Source: Trachythela sp. YZ-2020 (taxonomy: Eukaryota; Cnidaria; Anthozoa; Malacalcyonacea; Clavulariidae). From it: 64,000 nucleotides of DNA. The stretch covers positions 10,134,001 to 10,198,000 of the forward strand of contig JADLSH010000395.1 of the NCBI GenBank assembly GCA_016169945.1. The letters run 5' to 3'. The position numbers and the translations under genes were made by a program. Below are positions 9,660-20,059 of the stretch, in pieces; the first letter of the stretch is position 1, and each line of letters begins with the position of its first letter. The notes below the pieces were generated by a model, which searched no databases, was not told the origin of the DNA, and worked only from the letters and a program-made list of their open reading frames with translations.

Positions 9660-10697
9660 ATGGAAACTTATGCAGATTCGGTAAGTACTTTAAGCATGAA
9701 TTCTTACAGTTTTACCTGTGGCTGTGTGAATTGCAACAGATTTTGTGAGTTGTATACATATGGAGCCATATATTTTGGCGTTTTGGCAAAGAACCAACTT
9801 CAGAGGACTGCAAATAAACGTCTTTGAAGAGCAAATAAACCTCTTCGGAGGGCAAGTCAGTCTTAAATTTGTTTTCTGAAGTCAAATAAACCTCTTCGGA
9901 GGGCTAATCAACCTCATGCAACCAGTAAAATAGATATGACATGTGGTACATTTATATCGTACAATCGTCAATAGCTATATTGCATGTATATTCATAGCTA
10001 TATTCACTGTACATGTAGTAGCAGATCTACTGAACAGAATTATTTAATTTAATAAACACAATCAAACGCTAAGCGATCTAGAGACTGTGAAGCTTCTAGA
10101 TTACCCTTTTAAAGAGGATTATATATTTGTCACACACTAATGTAAAATATTCGACATACTTCAGTCTGAGGTTATTTATATATTTCCAACAACAACATTG
10201 TGCCTTCAAGACTTGAAGATATATGGAGCCATATATCTTAGTGTTTTGGCAAAGAACCAACCTCGAAGGAGGGCAAATAAACCTCTTCGGAGAGCAAATC
10301 AATCTTTTCGGAGGGCAAGCCAATCTTAAATTTGTTTTCTGAAATCTAATAAACCTCTTCGGAGGGCTAATCAACCTTTTCTGAAACAATTAACAGAATA
10401 TGATCATGCAATCCAGCAAAATAGATGATGTGATGGTACATTTATATAGTACAATCATCAATAGGTATATTGCAACCACATTATAGAATAATAGACTAAC
10501 AGTACAACCCTCAGAGAGATAAATCCCTTTTTAATTAATGTTTTTTGTTTCCTTTGTAGGAAAAGATGGTAAGTATTATACATATTCCTGACAAGAGGAA
10601 TATTGAGCCTCGTAAGAGGAATATTGAGCCTCGTAAGAGGAATATTGAGCCTCGTAAGCGGAATGAAGTGTATGTTGTTTGTACAAAATATGTATAA
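9660..10697 (+). CDS. Candidate two-exon micro-gene with RNIEPRK repeats
   Basis: A putative first exon, 9660-9680, encodes METYADS and is followed by GTAAGT. A polypyrimidine-AG acceptor (TTTGTTTCCTTTGTAG) ends at 10559. Joining 9680 to 10560 keeps the frame and continues EKMVSIIHIPDK, three exact copies of the heptad RNIEPRK, then RNEVYVVCTKYV and a stop at 10697, in total about 53 residues. The three heptads come from identical 21-bp units (10596-10658). It lies upstream of a P-element-like transposase relic and could be its 5' exons. Splicing is inferred from sequence only; a second GTAAGT at 10569 gives an alternative tiny exon. Confidence 0.35.
9758..10470 (+). repeat. Duplicated block with CTCTTCGGAGGGC minisatellite
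   Basis: A block of about 240 bp (9758-9990: TTGGCAAAGAACCAAC ... AAATAGATATGACATGTGGT) is repeated at about 10217-10470. Both contain several degenerate copies of the 22-mer CAAATAAACCTCTTCGGAGGGC. The block lies wholly inside the putative intron described above. A 97-codon minus-strand ORF across it, rich in PPKRLI-type repeats, is explained by the minisatellite. Confidence 0.75.
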
Positions 10698-10839
10698 CTT
10701 ATACAATTTCGTACATCATCAACCAGAAAAATCAGCAAATCCACCGTTTCCCCCACATACTGTAAAATTTATAGAATCCCAACTAAAAATCCACACTGCA
10801 AAGGCTCCAAAATGTCGTAGGTATTCCAATTAAACAAAA

Positions 10840-11625
10840 GTATTTGCACTTACCTTATACCATCTCAGCAGAAAAGCATACAATTTCAAAACTCTTCTGT
10901 CTGCCATCAAAATCATCATTAATAAAATGGGTATACAGATTACCAAATGCCCCAGGATTAACCAAAACAGCCCTTGATGTAATCACAACCAAGGTTAATA
11001 CCGTGTCTAGCCAGGGGGGGGAGTGCATCATATCATTCGATGAGATGTCTCTCAAATCACATGTCTTTTATCAGAGCAACACGGATGAACTTGTTGGTCT
11101 GGATGACTACTGAATGGGATCAAAACTAACAGGTTGGCTACATCTGCTATTGTGTTCATTGCTCAAGGGGTTGTAGAGAACTGGCAGCAACCATTGGCAT
11201 ACTATCTGGTGAATGAGTCCTGCAGTAGTGAAAAAGTCCAGGAAAAGTTAGAAGAAATAATTGATAAAGTCGAAAGAATTGGTTGGAAGTTGTGGCTGTG
11301 GTTTGTGATATTGGATCAATGAAATTGATCCAATATCACAATGGGTGCAACACCACAAATCCATGGTTCTAACATCATGGAAAAAAACTTTTACATCATC
11401 GACCACCCCACATAATTAAGGCAGTGAGAAATAACCTGATTAATTACAATTTCCATAAGCGGTAATCCCCTCCCTCCATCACCTCCCTCCTTCTTCAGCT
11501 GGAACAGCGGAATTTATGGCTAAGTTTGATGAGATATTTGATTGCCTAAACAGCTCGTCTTTTAAAAATCAGAGACCACGCAATCGCCCAATCACATAAA
11601 AATTGGATCATTGGGAAGGGACGTA
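10840..11625 (+). pseudogene. P-element / THAP9-like transposase relic
   Basis: The fragments read in all three frames. The first has SAEKHTISKLFCLPSKSSLI and then GGECIISFDEMSLKSHVFYQ, which contains the first catalytic Asp of the P-element RNase-H fold (SFDEM). After a stop at 11111, VFIAQGVVENWQQPLAYYLV and an EKVQEKLEEIIDKV helix match the NWKQPxAYF block of P/THAP9 transposases. Later pieces HHPPHIIKAVRNNLINYNF and GTAEFMAKFDEIFDCLN match the downstream PHLIKxxRNNL and FDxxFDxxN blocks. No THAP zinc finger is found upstream. Multiple stops and frameshifts make it non-functional. Confidence 0.75.
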
Positions 11626-11649
11626 CGGGCAGCATAAAAAAGGCGGGTA

Positions 11650-12085
11650 AGGCGAACGGAAGCGCCTGCTGACTAATGTTCTCAAGATGGCAGAAGGCTA
11701 TTCACCACTTAATTTACCATAATCGTCCGGAGAAAGAGTTTGTTAACAATTCTTATGAACATAGAATATATACTTTTAGATTTGTTATACATATTTGTTA
11801 TTATTTTGCATATAATTTTCCTTTCATAGTCAAATACATACACATACTGAATGACACATTAATGATGTCAATATCACTGAAATCAATTGAACCCTTCGCA
11901 TTTTGAGTGCATTTTTCGGTGTTGTCGCCCATCGAGACTGAGGACAAAAACACTTTGTTTCAACGTTTCATATTTCGATTAAAATGGATAATATTTCAGC
12001 AATAACTTTTAAAATATACCCATCTAAGATGGAAAACACGAAAATATATCGTTTTACGCTGTGACAGGCAATATTTCAGGCAGAT
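11650..12085. other. No gene seen
   Basis: AT-rich interval. A short ORF at 11676-11906 is low-complexity, hydrophobic and aromatic, and is probably chance. Confidence 0.4.
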
Positions 12086-12538
12086 TTGTTTGGATTCCCC
12101 ATTGTCAACATTTATGGCCTATTTTCGACCGTTAATCGGCAGGCCCTTCCTCTTTCCCCTGAAGCGAAATGTCATGCTGGAAAAAGGGCCTGCAGAGGAG
12201 GTAGCTCGAACAGCATCCTTGTAAAGTGTGCAGCAAGGATCTCATCCACGGATCTCATCCACTCTGAATTTGACGATTTCGATCAGATGTTTTGCCATTA
12301 TAAAGCATACAATGAAGTGAAAGGGCCATTTGGTTCTCTGATAGTTCCAGTTTCTTCATTTGCAGAGTACAAAACTAAACCAAGAATTTACCAACTCTAT
12401 GACAAAGGTCACTGGCATTGGAAAGGTATCGTGAAAGTATTGCTAACTTTTAGCATGGTTCATGTGAAGACTTTCCAGTTCCTTTCCAATAGAGGGATGA
12501 CAACACAAAAGGATCTAAAAGGAACAAAAAACATTTAA
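12086..12538 (+). CDS. Unrecognised ORF (150 codons)
   Basis: An open frame whose more protein-like part begins about residue 45: ARISSTDLIHSEFDDFDQMF, then NEVKGPFGSLIVPVSSFAEY and YQLYDKGHWHWKGIVKVL. There is no signal peptide, membrane helix or recognised motif. It ends exactly where the terminal-inverted-repeat element at 12538 begins, so its last codons may have been replaced by the insertion. It may be a 3'-truncated exon or transposon fragment. Confidence 0.3.
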   Translation: MFGFPIVNIYGLFSTVNRQALPLSPEAKCHAGKRACRGGSSNSILVKCAARISSTDLIHSEFDDFDQMFCHYKAYNEVKGPFGSLIVPVSSFAEYKTKPRIYQLYDKGHWHWKGIVKVLLTFSMVHVKTFQFLSNRGMTTQKDLKGTKNI

Positions 12539-13272
12539 TGCGTGTGTCATCGGCTTCCCCGAGGGGGGGGACTCCGGGCAAATGTGGGGACTTAGATATA
12601 TTCATCTTCAATCTCTAAATATTTCCCCACCCATGGGGCAAAAAAGTTTTGCAAAGGCCCTACCCTTAGAGGCAACTTTACAAATAATATCTCTAGTTTT
12701 GTAAGTGCCATATACTTAAAAATTTAACAAACAAAAAATATAGACAATATACAGTACAGGTTTTCTATAGTTCATCTATGTCTTCTAAATACAGACCACA
12801 AATGTAATGTTCCATGTTGCAGCATATAACTGCTACAATGAGTCTTTGCTAAATAATCTATGTGTTCTGGTAAAATGTCCTTGTTTCCTTCAACATAGAT
12901 TCGAAGATTCCAGTGTTCCACTTGCCAAAAATAAATTTCCTTCCCAATATTTTGAAATTTCTTTCTTTTATTTCTTTTACGCAAAATTAAAATTTTTCAA
13001 TGCTCCATGACAGTATTTTTGGCGTTTTCTGAGGCAAGTTTGTACAAAATTACATGGAAATTGCCTTATTGACAGGAATAATTAGAAAAAATGCAGGGAT
13101 AAGCTGTTTTATCCACAAAACACTTACGAAAAGTCCCCTCAACAACAAATCAAAGCTCCCACATTTGCCTTACACCACAGGCAAAATTTTGCTTCGAAGC
13201 TCCCACTATTTTGTTAAATTACCCCAGTATAGCCCGGGGTCCCCCCCTCGGGGAAGCCGATGACACACGCAT
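12538..13272. mobile_element. 735-bp non-autonomous element with G-rich TIRs
   Basis: The left end ATGCGTGTGTCATCGGCTTC is followed by CCCGAGGGGGGGGACTCCGG. The right end is the inverse, CGGGGAAGCCGATGACACAC then GCAT at 13272. The match covers about 40 bp. The interior ORFs are short and unrelated to known proteins. No certain target duplication is visible and the superfamily is unassigned. Confidence 0.7.
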
Positions 13273-13811
13273 AAGAGTGGCACATTTGTAATGAGTCTTA
13301 TGACCATAAATCCTGTTAACAAGAAATGAATTGAATTGATAAAATACTTAGCATCACACCAATCTAAAGTTAAGGTTGTTGACTTGTTAAGGTTGCTCCA
13401 GAGTTCACTCAACCCAGTCTTTTGCACCGATCTATGTACTGTCAAGAAAGTTGACTTGCGTTGTTCTGTTTGGTTTTTTCCAGAGGATTAATTAAGCTTC
13501 AAGTATGTTGGAAAAATGAGGGGGGTAGAACGATATTATGTTGTATCAATTTATTTTTTTTAGCCAATAAAGAAGTTTACAAAACACAATGTAAGTTACA
13601 TTTTATAAGGCAAGGAGGCCCAATAGAAACCATGGGGGCTTATAAATTTGGGCTACCTTGTTCAAATTAATACATAATAATTAGTATTTACAGTAGGAGC
13701 AAATCATACAAGATACAATATGTATATATTCAACAAACAAAATTTGGACGAAAAGGAAAAAATAGTCCATGAGAAAACGTGCGAAATTAGGATTAGGATC
13801 AAGTTGCATAA

Positions 13812-16740
13812 TTAAAGTTTAGAAATATATTCTTTAAGTTTTTTCCGAAAACCTGAGACGGATGAAGCATCATAAATATTTTTAGGGAGGGAGTTAAATA
13901 ATTTAACACCTTGGTAAACAATAACAAATTGTCTAAGATTTGTTCTACAAAATGGTAGGAAGTACAAGTTAGATTGACGTGTATTATAATTGTGAACTTG
14001 GTTAACACATGTAAAAAACTCATCAAAATTAGATGGTAACTTTCGGTTATGGTAATGATACATAAACAAGCCTAAATAAAACAGATAAATTTTATTAAAT
14101 GGAAAAATCTCAAGCTCATTAAAAATGGGATTGGTCTGTGCATCATATGAAGTCTTAGAAACAATTCTGATCAAACGCTTTTGCAATAGAACAATGCGAT
14201 TTAAGTTTGAAGGATAGGTTGAACCCCAAACTAGAATACAATATTACATGTATGGATAAACAAGGGCATAGTACAGTGTAGTTAAGGATTGTATCGGAAG
14301 GCAAAAACTAGCTTTCTTGATAATTCCAATGGATTTGGACATTTTTCTTGACACAGGATATATGAGACGTCCATGTTAAATGTGTGTCTAAAATAACTCT
14401 GAAAAAACTAACCTCGTCAACCATATCAATTTCAAAGCTATTCATTTAAGATTGATATGAAACTTTTTTTGTCTTCGTCTAAAAATCATGAAATTAGTTT
14501 TTTTCAAGTTAATTGATAATTTATTTGCTGAGAGCCATACGGTCAGTTTGTCCAGTTCACCATTGAATTGATCAACAAGAAACGGCAAGTGTTTAAATAT
14601 GCGAATAAAACAGGTTTGTGTCATCAGCGAATAGGATGAAGTGGAAAATGTTTGAGACATTACAAATATCATTGATATAAAGCAAGAGAAGTGGGGCTAA
14701 TAGTGAACCTTAGGGTACACCACCTTAAATAGGTTTTTTCCCCCGAGTACACCCGTTGAACTGAACAAATTGGAGTCTGTTACTAAAGTAACTTTTAAAC
14801 CAATCTCCATAATGCTGGAGTTTATCAAACAAGATACTATGGTTAACAGTATCGAAAGCTTTGGATAGATCTAAGAAAATGCCAATTTTAAATTCATTGA
14901 GATCAATAGCAGATGAAATTTTGTTGTATAGGTGCAACAAGGCTAGTGAAGTTGAGTGACCGCTTCGAAAACCATACTTATTATCAACGAGAATATTGAG
15001 GCTATCCATGTAACTGGTTAAACGATTAGAAGCAATTTTTTCAAAAACTTTAGAGAAAATTGGCAGGATTGGTCGGTAATTTGGTAATATTTGTCGATCA
15101 CTAGTTTTGAAGATTGGGACAACTCGAGCGATTTTTAGTTGGTCAGGGAAAATGCCGGATGAGATTGACAAGTGAAGAGGTGGGTTAAAGGGTTGGCGAT
15201 TAAATCGATGCAGTCTTTAACAGTGTTAATGGGTACATTGTCATATCCAGTAGCTACACTGTTTCTGAAAGTTTTGACTACGGCAATTATCTCTTGCTCT
15301 GTAGTCGGCTAAAAAAACATAGTATTTGTGAAATTACCAGTAAGAAAGGAAGTGTGGGAGACCGGAACATTTTGTATCTTTTTGGATAAATTGGGGCCTA
15401 TGTTAGAGAAATAATCGCAAAATTGATCGGCAATTGTAGGAGGGTCTGAGCAATTGTTATCGTTAATTACAAATGTGGATGGAAGCTTGCTATTCTGCCG
15501 TCTATTCTGCTGTTTTTATTGATTACTTCATTCAGGATACTCCAGATTTTTTTACAGTTTGTCTTGTTATGCTTGATTTGTTCCTCATAATAATGGCGTT
15601 TTGCGATGCGTAACAAATGATTTAACTTATTCTTAAATCTTTTCTACCTAACCGTATTGTCAAAGGTTGGAGAATTTAAATACGCTTGTACAACTGGTTC
15701 TTTTGTCTTATTGATTTTAAAAGGCCGTTTGAAAGCCAAGGTTTAAAAACTGTTGACCTCTTGTTTTTTATCTTTTTGAGTGGAAAACAAGAATTGTAAA
15801 GATTACTAAATTTATTTAAAAAACTAGAGTAGGCCTTTTTTGGCTCATAAATATTTTCAAGATCATACCAATTAAAATCACGTAAACGATTACGGAATTC
15901 GGTTTTGTTTTTTTGCACTTTTGTCACAAAAGACAGTATGATGCTTCATTTGCCAGCGGTTCATTATCATTACGAAAAAAACAAAAATAGGTAAGTGATC
16001 GGAAATATCAAATAAGACTAATCCACTAAAAACATATTTTTCAATATTGTTGGAGAATATATTGTCGATAAGTGTGGCAGAATGTGACGTTATTCTGGTG
16101 GGAAGCGTTATCAAGGGAGAAAACATATTGGCATACATTATATCAAGAAACTCGTTTGTAAACTGGTGAAAACTTTGGTTTAGTAAATCTAAGTTAAAGT
16201 CACCCACGATATAACATTTTTTGTTATCTCTGGGGACTTTACCGATCAATATATTTAGCCTGTTGATAAAATTAGCAACACTTTGGTGGGGCGGTCTATA
16301 TATCACTCCCACAACATAATTCTTACCCTTGGGATTAGCAATCTCAACGAATAATGATTCAGCAATTTCAATATCAAAACACAAATCATGACGGGCTTTG
16401 TAATCAAGCGTAGATGCGATATACAGACCAACTCCACCTCCGGTTTTATTAGTGCGATAGTTGTGTACAAAGTTATACCCATTCATGTCAACATGGTGGA
16501 CTGAATCCTGAAGCCAAGTTTCGGAATTTACAATGACCCGAAAACAGATTCATTCTTGCAAGGAAAAACTGCAGACTATTTAGATTGCAGTTTAAACTAC
16601 GAATATTCAAGTGCATGAAAGATAGATAACTGGTATTTTGGAATGAGTTACATGACAAGGTATTTAATCTACATTCAGCATAGAAATCGCAATCTAAATT
16701 TTTGTTTGGAAAGTTGGGGATGGCAATGCAAAGGGTTTAG
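13812..16740 (-). pseudogene. LINE ORF2: AP endonuclease and reverse transcriptase
   Basis: Upstream of ATG 16486, the frame already reads SFMHLNIRSLNCNLNSLQFF, the EEP-nuclease start. The ORF 16486-15890 has NKTGGGVGLYIAS, VVGVIYRPPH, YIVGDFNLDLL and DISDHLPIFVFF, the exonuclease-endonuclease-phosphatase catalytic blocks. The linker 15927-15676 follows. RT (15171-14725) has ARVVPIFK, NYRPILPIFSKVFEKI, YGFRSGHSTSLALLHL and FLDLSKAFDTVNHSIL; the GVPxGS and FADDTNLFYSHI catalytic blocks follow in other frames at about 14710-14600. The C-terminal tail (14186-13812) has LQKRLIRIVSKTSY-type and VHNYNTRQSNLYF motifs. Several frameshifts and stops are present. Confidence 0.85.
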
Positions 16741-16932
16741 TTTTAAATTCAATAACCTTAACCAATTCACTCGACCATGCTGCATCTGATACATCTCTAA
16801 TTCAAAGCTATCATCATCAAGTGTGTGAAAGGGAAAAACAGTATTGGCCTATTGGGAAAATCGAAAGATATCAGAAGTATTATGGTTATAAACAACAACT
16901 TAGCTGGGCTTGAGAATGTTGATTGCGTTTAT

Positions 16933-17821
16933 TCATGAAGTGGGACTGCGTTGACCATGCTGACGGAGGAAACCACTTTTAAAGTCTTCAAATTCCTGCA
17001 TTGAATTAAATACATGGGCTCTTGAAGTTTGACTGTCATTCTTCTTTAGATGCACTTTGCCATTTTTAGTCCAGATAAATTTAAAGTTATGTTCATTTCG
17101 AAATTTCTTTGCTTCAGTGAATATAGCACAAGTTTTGATAGTTAAGCTCTCGTTAATATAAATGCTATTGTGGTTTTCGAAGCCAAGAATTTGTGTTGAT
17201 TTGGAGCTCAGATTTCGCCGGTTTCTGTAAATCACATCGCATACATCCCGGTGAATAAATATAGCAATTATTGGGCGGATATATCCACTCCATTGCTTCG
17301 CTGAAATCACGATCCGGAACTGCCAAGTTAGCAACTTTGACTACAATGGCATTGGTAATTTCTCCTTCGACAACTGGAATACTGTGAATCTCGAGCGTGT
17401 CCATACAAGAGTATTGACGAAGACTTTCGATTGCTGTTTCGGATTCAGCACATTGTTTCTCGAGATCGTTGGCACGTTTTTGTAGGAGCTCGCTGTCTTT
17501 TCGTAATCGACTGTTCTCCGCCTTGACTTCGCTTAGTGTGGTGACCAGTTCCTCAAATTTTGAGCTAAGAAATTCTTGACTTGACTTTATTTCACATAAA
17601 TCTGCTTTAGTCTACTTAGAGTGATTCATAAATAGGTCATTCATAAGGTCGGTTTGCTGTTTTGGTAGACAATCGATCATCTTTTCCAGGTTAAGTTGAA
17701 AAGCAGCCATGCTAAGATTTTTGTCAAGCATGGGGTCCGTTTGTTCATCCGTCCAATCTGTGACGACTCCATGATTGTTATTTGAGTCATTCGACTTTGC
17801 TTTATTCTTCTTTGGAGGCAT
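16933..17821 (-). pseudogene. LINE ORF1 protein (coiled coil + RRM-like)
   Basis: It starts at ATG 17821 with a basic N-terminus (MPPKKNKAKSNDS). An in-frame TAG near 17613 interrupts it. Reading through, FEELVTTLSEVKAENSRLRK then ELLQKRANDLEKQ forms a coiled coil. A frameshift near 17270 leads into IIAIFIHRDVCDVIYRNRRN and FRNEHNFKFIWTKNGKVHLK, the RRM/C-terminal-like part seen in LINE ORF1 proteins that bind RNA and chaperone it. It ends with a stop near 16933, about 200 bp before ORF2. Confidence 0.75.
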
Positions 17822-17947
17822 AATATGTAGCAGGCAATTGCAAACAATATTTAAAACCAATTTTTTAAAGAGAAAGTTGAATTAACTCATACAGGGTACG
17901 GCAGCTTAATAATGCATGTCTTACCCCTACGGCAGTAAGTCAATATC

Positions 17948-18810
17948 ATGAGTCAAAGCCATCCAAGACATGGAAAGGTCAAAGAACAAGGAGGAGTTGG
18001 TATGTTCATTCAAATGATGGCATATTTGTCCAGATACGTGGAAAATTTCTCCGGTAGATGTGAACCTCTACGAAGATTGACAAAGACTGGTCAACAATTT
18101 CAGTGGACGGCAGAACAACAAGCAGCAGTTGACGAGTTGAAAAACGCTATCACATCGGAACCGGTATTGATTCCATACCACCCAGAAAGAGAAACACTAA
18201 TCATCTGTGATGCAAGTCAAGTGGGCCTCGGAGGAGGATTATTTCAAAAGACGGCACACAGAGTCGCTATTCCCAAATTGAACGAGAAGCTCTAGCAGTA
18301 GAATTCTCGAAAACAAGATTACAAATGTACGTTCTTGGGTCCAAACGATTCCAGATTGCCAAAGATCACAAGCTGCACTCTTCAATAATCCAAAGGCTAA
18401 ATTACCTCCCAAATTAGAACGAATGAGAATGAAGATGCAGATCTGGAGTTTACCATGATACATATACCTGGAAAATCGAACATGATTATATATCCAGACA
18501 CCCACTGCCATACACAGAAGATATACATCTGGAACAACATGTGAGAGCAGTCATTGCGACAAATCACACCATTATGCTCGACAGGGTCCGCAAAGAAACC
18601 AGCAAAGATCGAGACCTTCAAACACTTATACAAGCCATCAGAACCGGAAAGTGGGGCAGTAAAGATGAAGACCTGAATCAATACCATTACCGAGATATAC
18701 GAAGCAGAAGGAGTAGTACTTCGAGGCGAAAAGATTATTCCTCCTAAATCACTACGAAAGAAAATCATTAACATTGCACATAATCAAGGTCATCTTGGAA
18801 CAACGCATTG
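17948..18810 (+). pseudogene. Ty3/Gypsy pol fragment (RT end, RNase H, start of integrase)
   Basis: The first ORF (17948-18295) has YLSRYVENFSGRCEPLRRLT, QFQWTAEQQAAVDELKNAI and LIICDASQVGLGGGLFQ, the RT thumb and RNase H first-Asp region of Gypsy elements. Degenerate RNase H and tether sequence follows (SKDRDLQTLIQAI at about 18595), and at about 18740-18800 IIPPKSLRKKIINIAHNQGH LG, the His-Cys zinc region that opens integrase. The integrase core is missing, and the fragment ends in a small repeat (ACCGCATTGTCAA). Confidence 0.8.
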
Positions 18811-19045
18811 TCAACCGCATTGTCAATGAGGCAACCGCATTGTCAAATATGTTCAGTGGGTACTTTACTTACTCCAAATTTGCATCAAACATGTGCTGTT
18901 AAATGCAATTGTCAATAAATATGATGCAACACATAGTTGCCTATGTGCAGTTAGCAGGTGCGGTGTGTGCGGTTAGCGGGTGCGGTGTGTGCGGTTAGCA
19001 GGTGCTGTGTGTGTGGTTAGCGGGTGTGCTGTGTAGTTTGTGGGT
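18811..19045 (+). repeat. Minisatellites
   Basis: CAACCGCATTGTCAA occurs three times near 18805-18850. From about 18950 to 19040 there are four or five copies of a unit of about 20-22 bp, GTGCGGTTAGCGGGTGCGGTG, with variants. It is a G-rich tract without coding potential. Confidence 0.75.
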
Positions 19046-19640
19046 GTGGTTTAATGTGGTAATCACACCACAAACAGAATTCAGAGATCCCAAGGACACA
19101 GACTTATTAGAAAGGGAAAAACAAAATGTATTTCCTAGTATATTTCAATATGCTGGCCATTAATCAACTCTCGTGCAATCGAGATCACGTCTGTTCACCT
19201 GTAATCACAATAGTTGCAAATTTGCACTAAAAACCACTGTGTGTGACCCGCAGTTAACCGCGTACTTGTGTTAAGTTACTTCTAGGCAGTACTGTAAATA
19301 TTAATAGAAAATATATCAAGCACTAAAATGTCAATATTAGTACAGTATAGAAATGTGAACTAAACACTATTAAAATACATTAGGGATATCAGAACTAGCC
19401 AACGAACATAACACAACACATTCATTTACTGCCAAATAAATCAAGACTCCCAATTAAATGTCAATATTTTAACTATAAAATTATTATTGTCGATTTCAAA
19501 TAACGTTTCACGGAAATATTCTGAATAATCTTCAGAATCGGTGCATTAAGGAAGACCTGTGTGACATAATCTTCCGTAGTTGTTGGTAAGAGCTGCTCCT
19601 TATTATGATATTATCAGACCTTTCCTTTTGAAAAATCTGA
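19046..19640. other. No gene seen
   Basis: AT-rich sequence. I see no ORF or repeat that I can assign between the minisatellite and the helicase-related sequence. Confidence 0.4.
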
Positions 19641-19677
19641 GCAAACACCAGAGTCAACACATGACTGGCATGCAACA

Positions 19678-20059
19678 TGGCAACTCAGGGCCTTTTTTAA
19701 GAAATCGTCAGTGGGGGGGCAACATCGAAAGGGGACGTAACAAGTAGGTGATGTATTACAGGTGTAGGAAGGCGAAGGGGGGTCTGGGGGGCCTTCCCCA
19801 GAAAATTTTTGTATTCTTGAGTCTCTGTGGCTTGATTTCCTGCATTTTCAGAGACAATTTTTGATATATCCCATCTAAACGGAGCCAGGTTTTGTTGTGA
19901 GAATACAATAACTTTACTTTTTTCCCTTTTTGGCTTATACTTTGGACAAAAGGGACCTTCACTGGGGGGGCAAAAATAGCTTACTGGGGGGGCGAACATG
20001 GGGGCTGGGGGGGCTTTTGCCCCCCCAGTACATTAGTTAAAAAAGGCCCTGTGGCAACT
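19678..20059. mobile_element. hAT-like MITE with 8-bp TSD inserted in helicase relic
   Basis: The element 19686-20051 begins CAGGGCCTTTTTTAAG and ends TTAAAAAAGGCCCTG. The flanking octamers TGGCAACT (19678-19685 and 20052-20059) are identical, an 8-bp duplication as in hAT transposons. The interior has long G runs and the block AGACAATTTTTGATATATCC. A second copy in the opposite orientation lies at 34573-34952. ORFs of 68-100 codons across it are byproducts and are not annotated. Confidence 0.9.

Larger units (their letters stand above)
13700..17886 (-). mobile_element. Near-full-length LINE (CR1/L2/jockey type), mutated
   Basis: About 4.2 kb contains, in order on the minus strand, an ORF1 with coiled coil, an apurinic-type endonuclease, a reverse transcriptase and a C-terminal tail. 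The 5' UTR is short (ATG of ORF1 at 17821). The 3' end lies near 13690-13800. Both ORFs are interrupted, so the copy is dead, but it is by far the most complete LINE in the window. Confidence 0.85.

Noticed and set aside
10096..10389. Minus-strand ORF rich in PPKRLI repeats
   Set aside because: Explained by the 22-bp CTCTTCGGAGGGC minisatellite; no independent support.
18945..19045. CRISPR-like or phased repeats (also at 46861-47035 and 31697-31788)
   Set aside because: Repeats are contiguous without unique spacers, and the setting is eukaryotic transposons.
19697..19999. Proline-rich ORFs in the G-rich repeat
   Set aside because: They lie wholly inside the hAT MITE and recur in its second copy with frameshifts.
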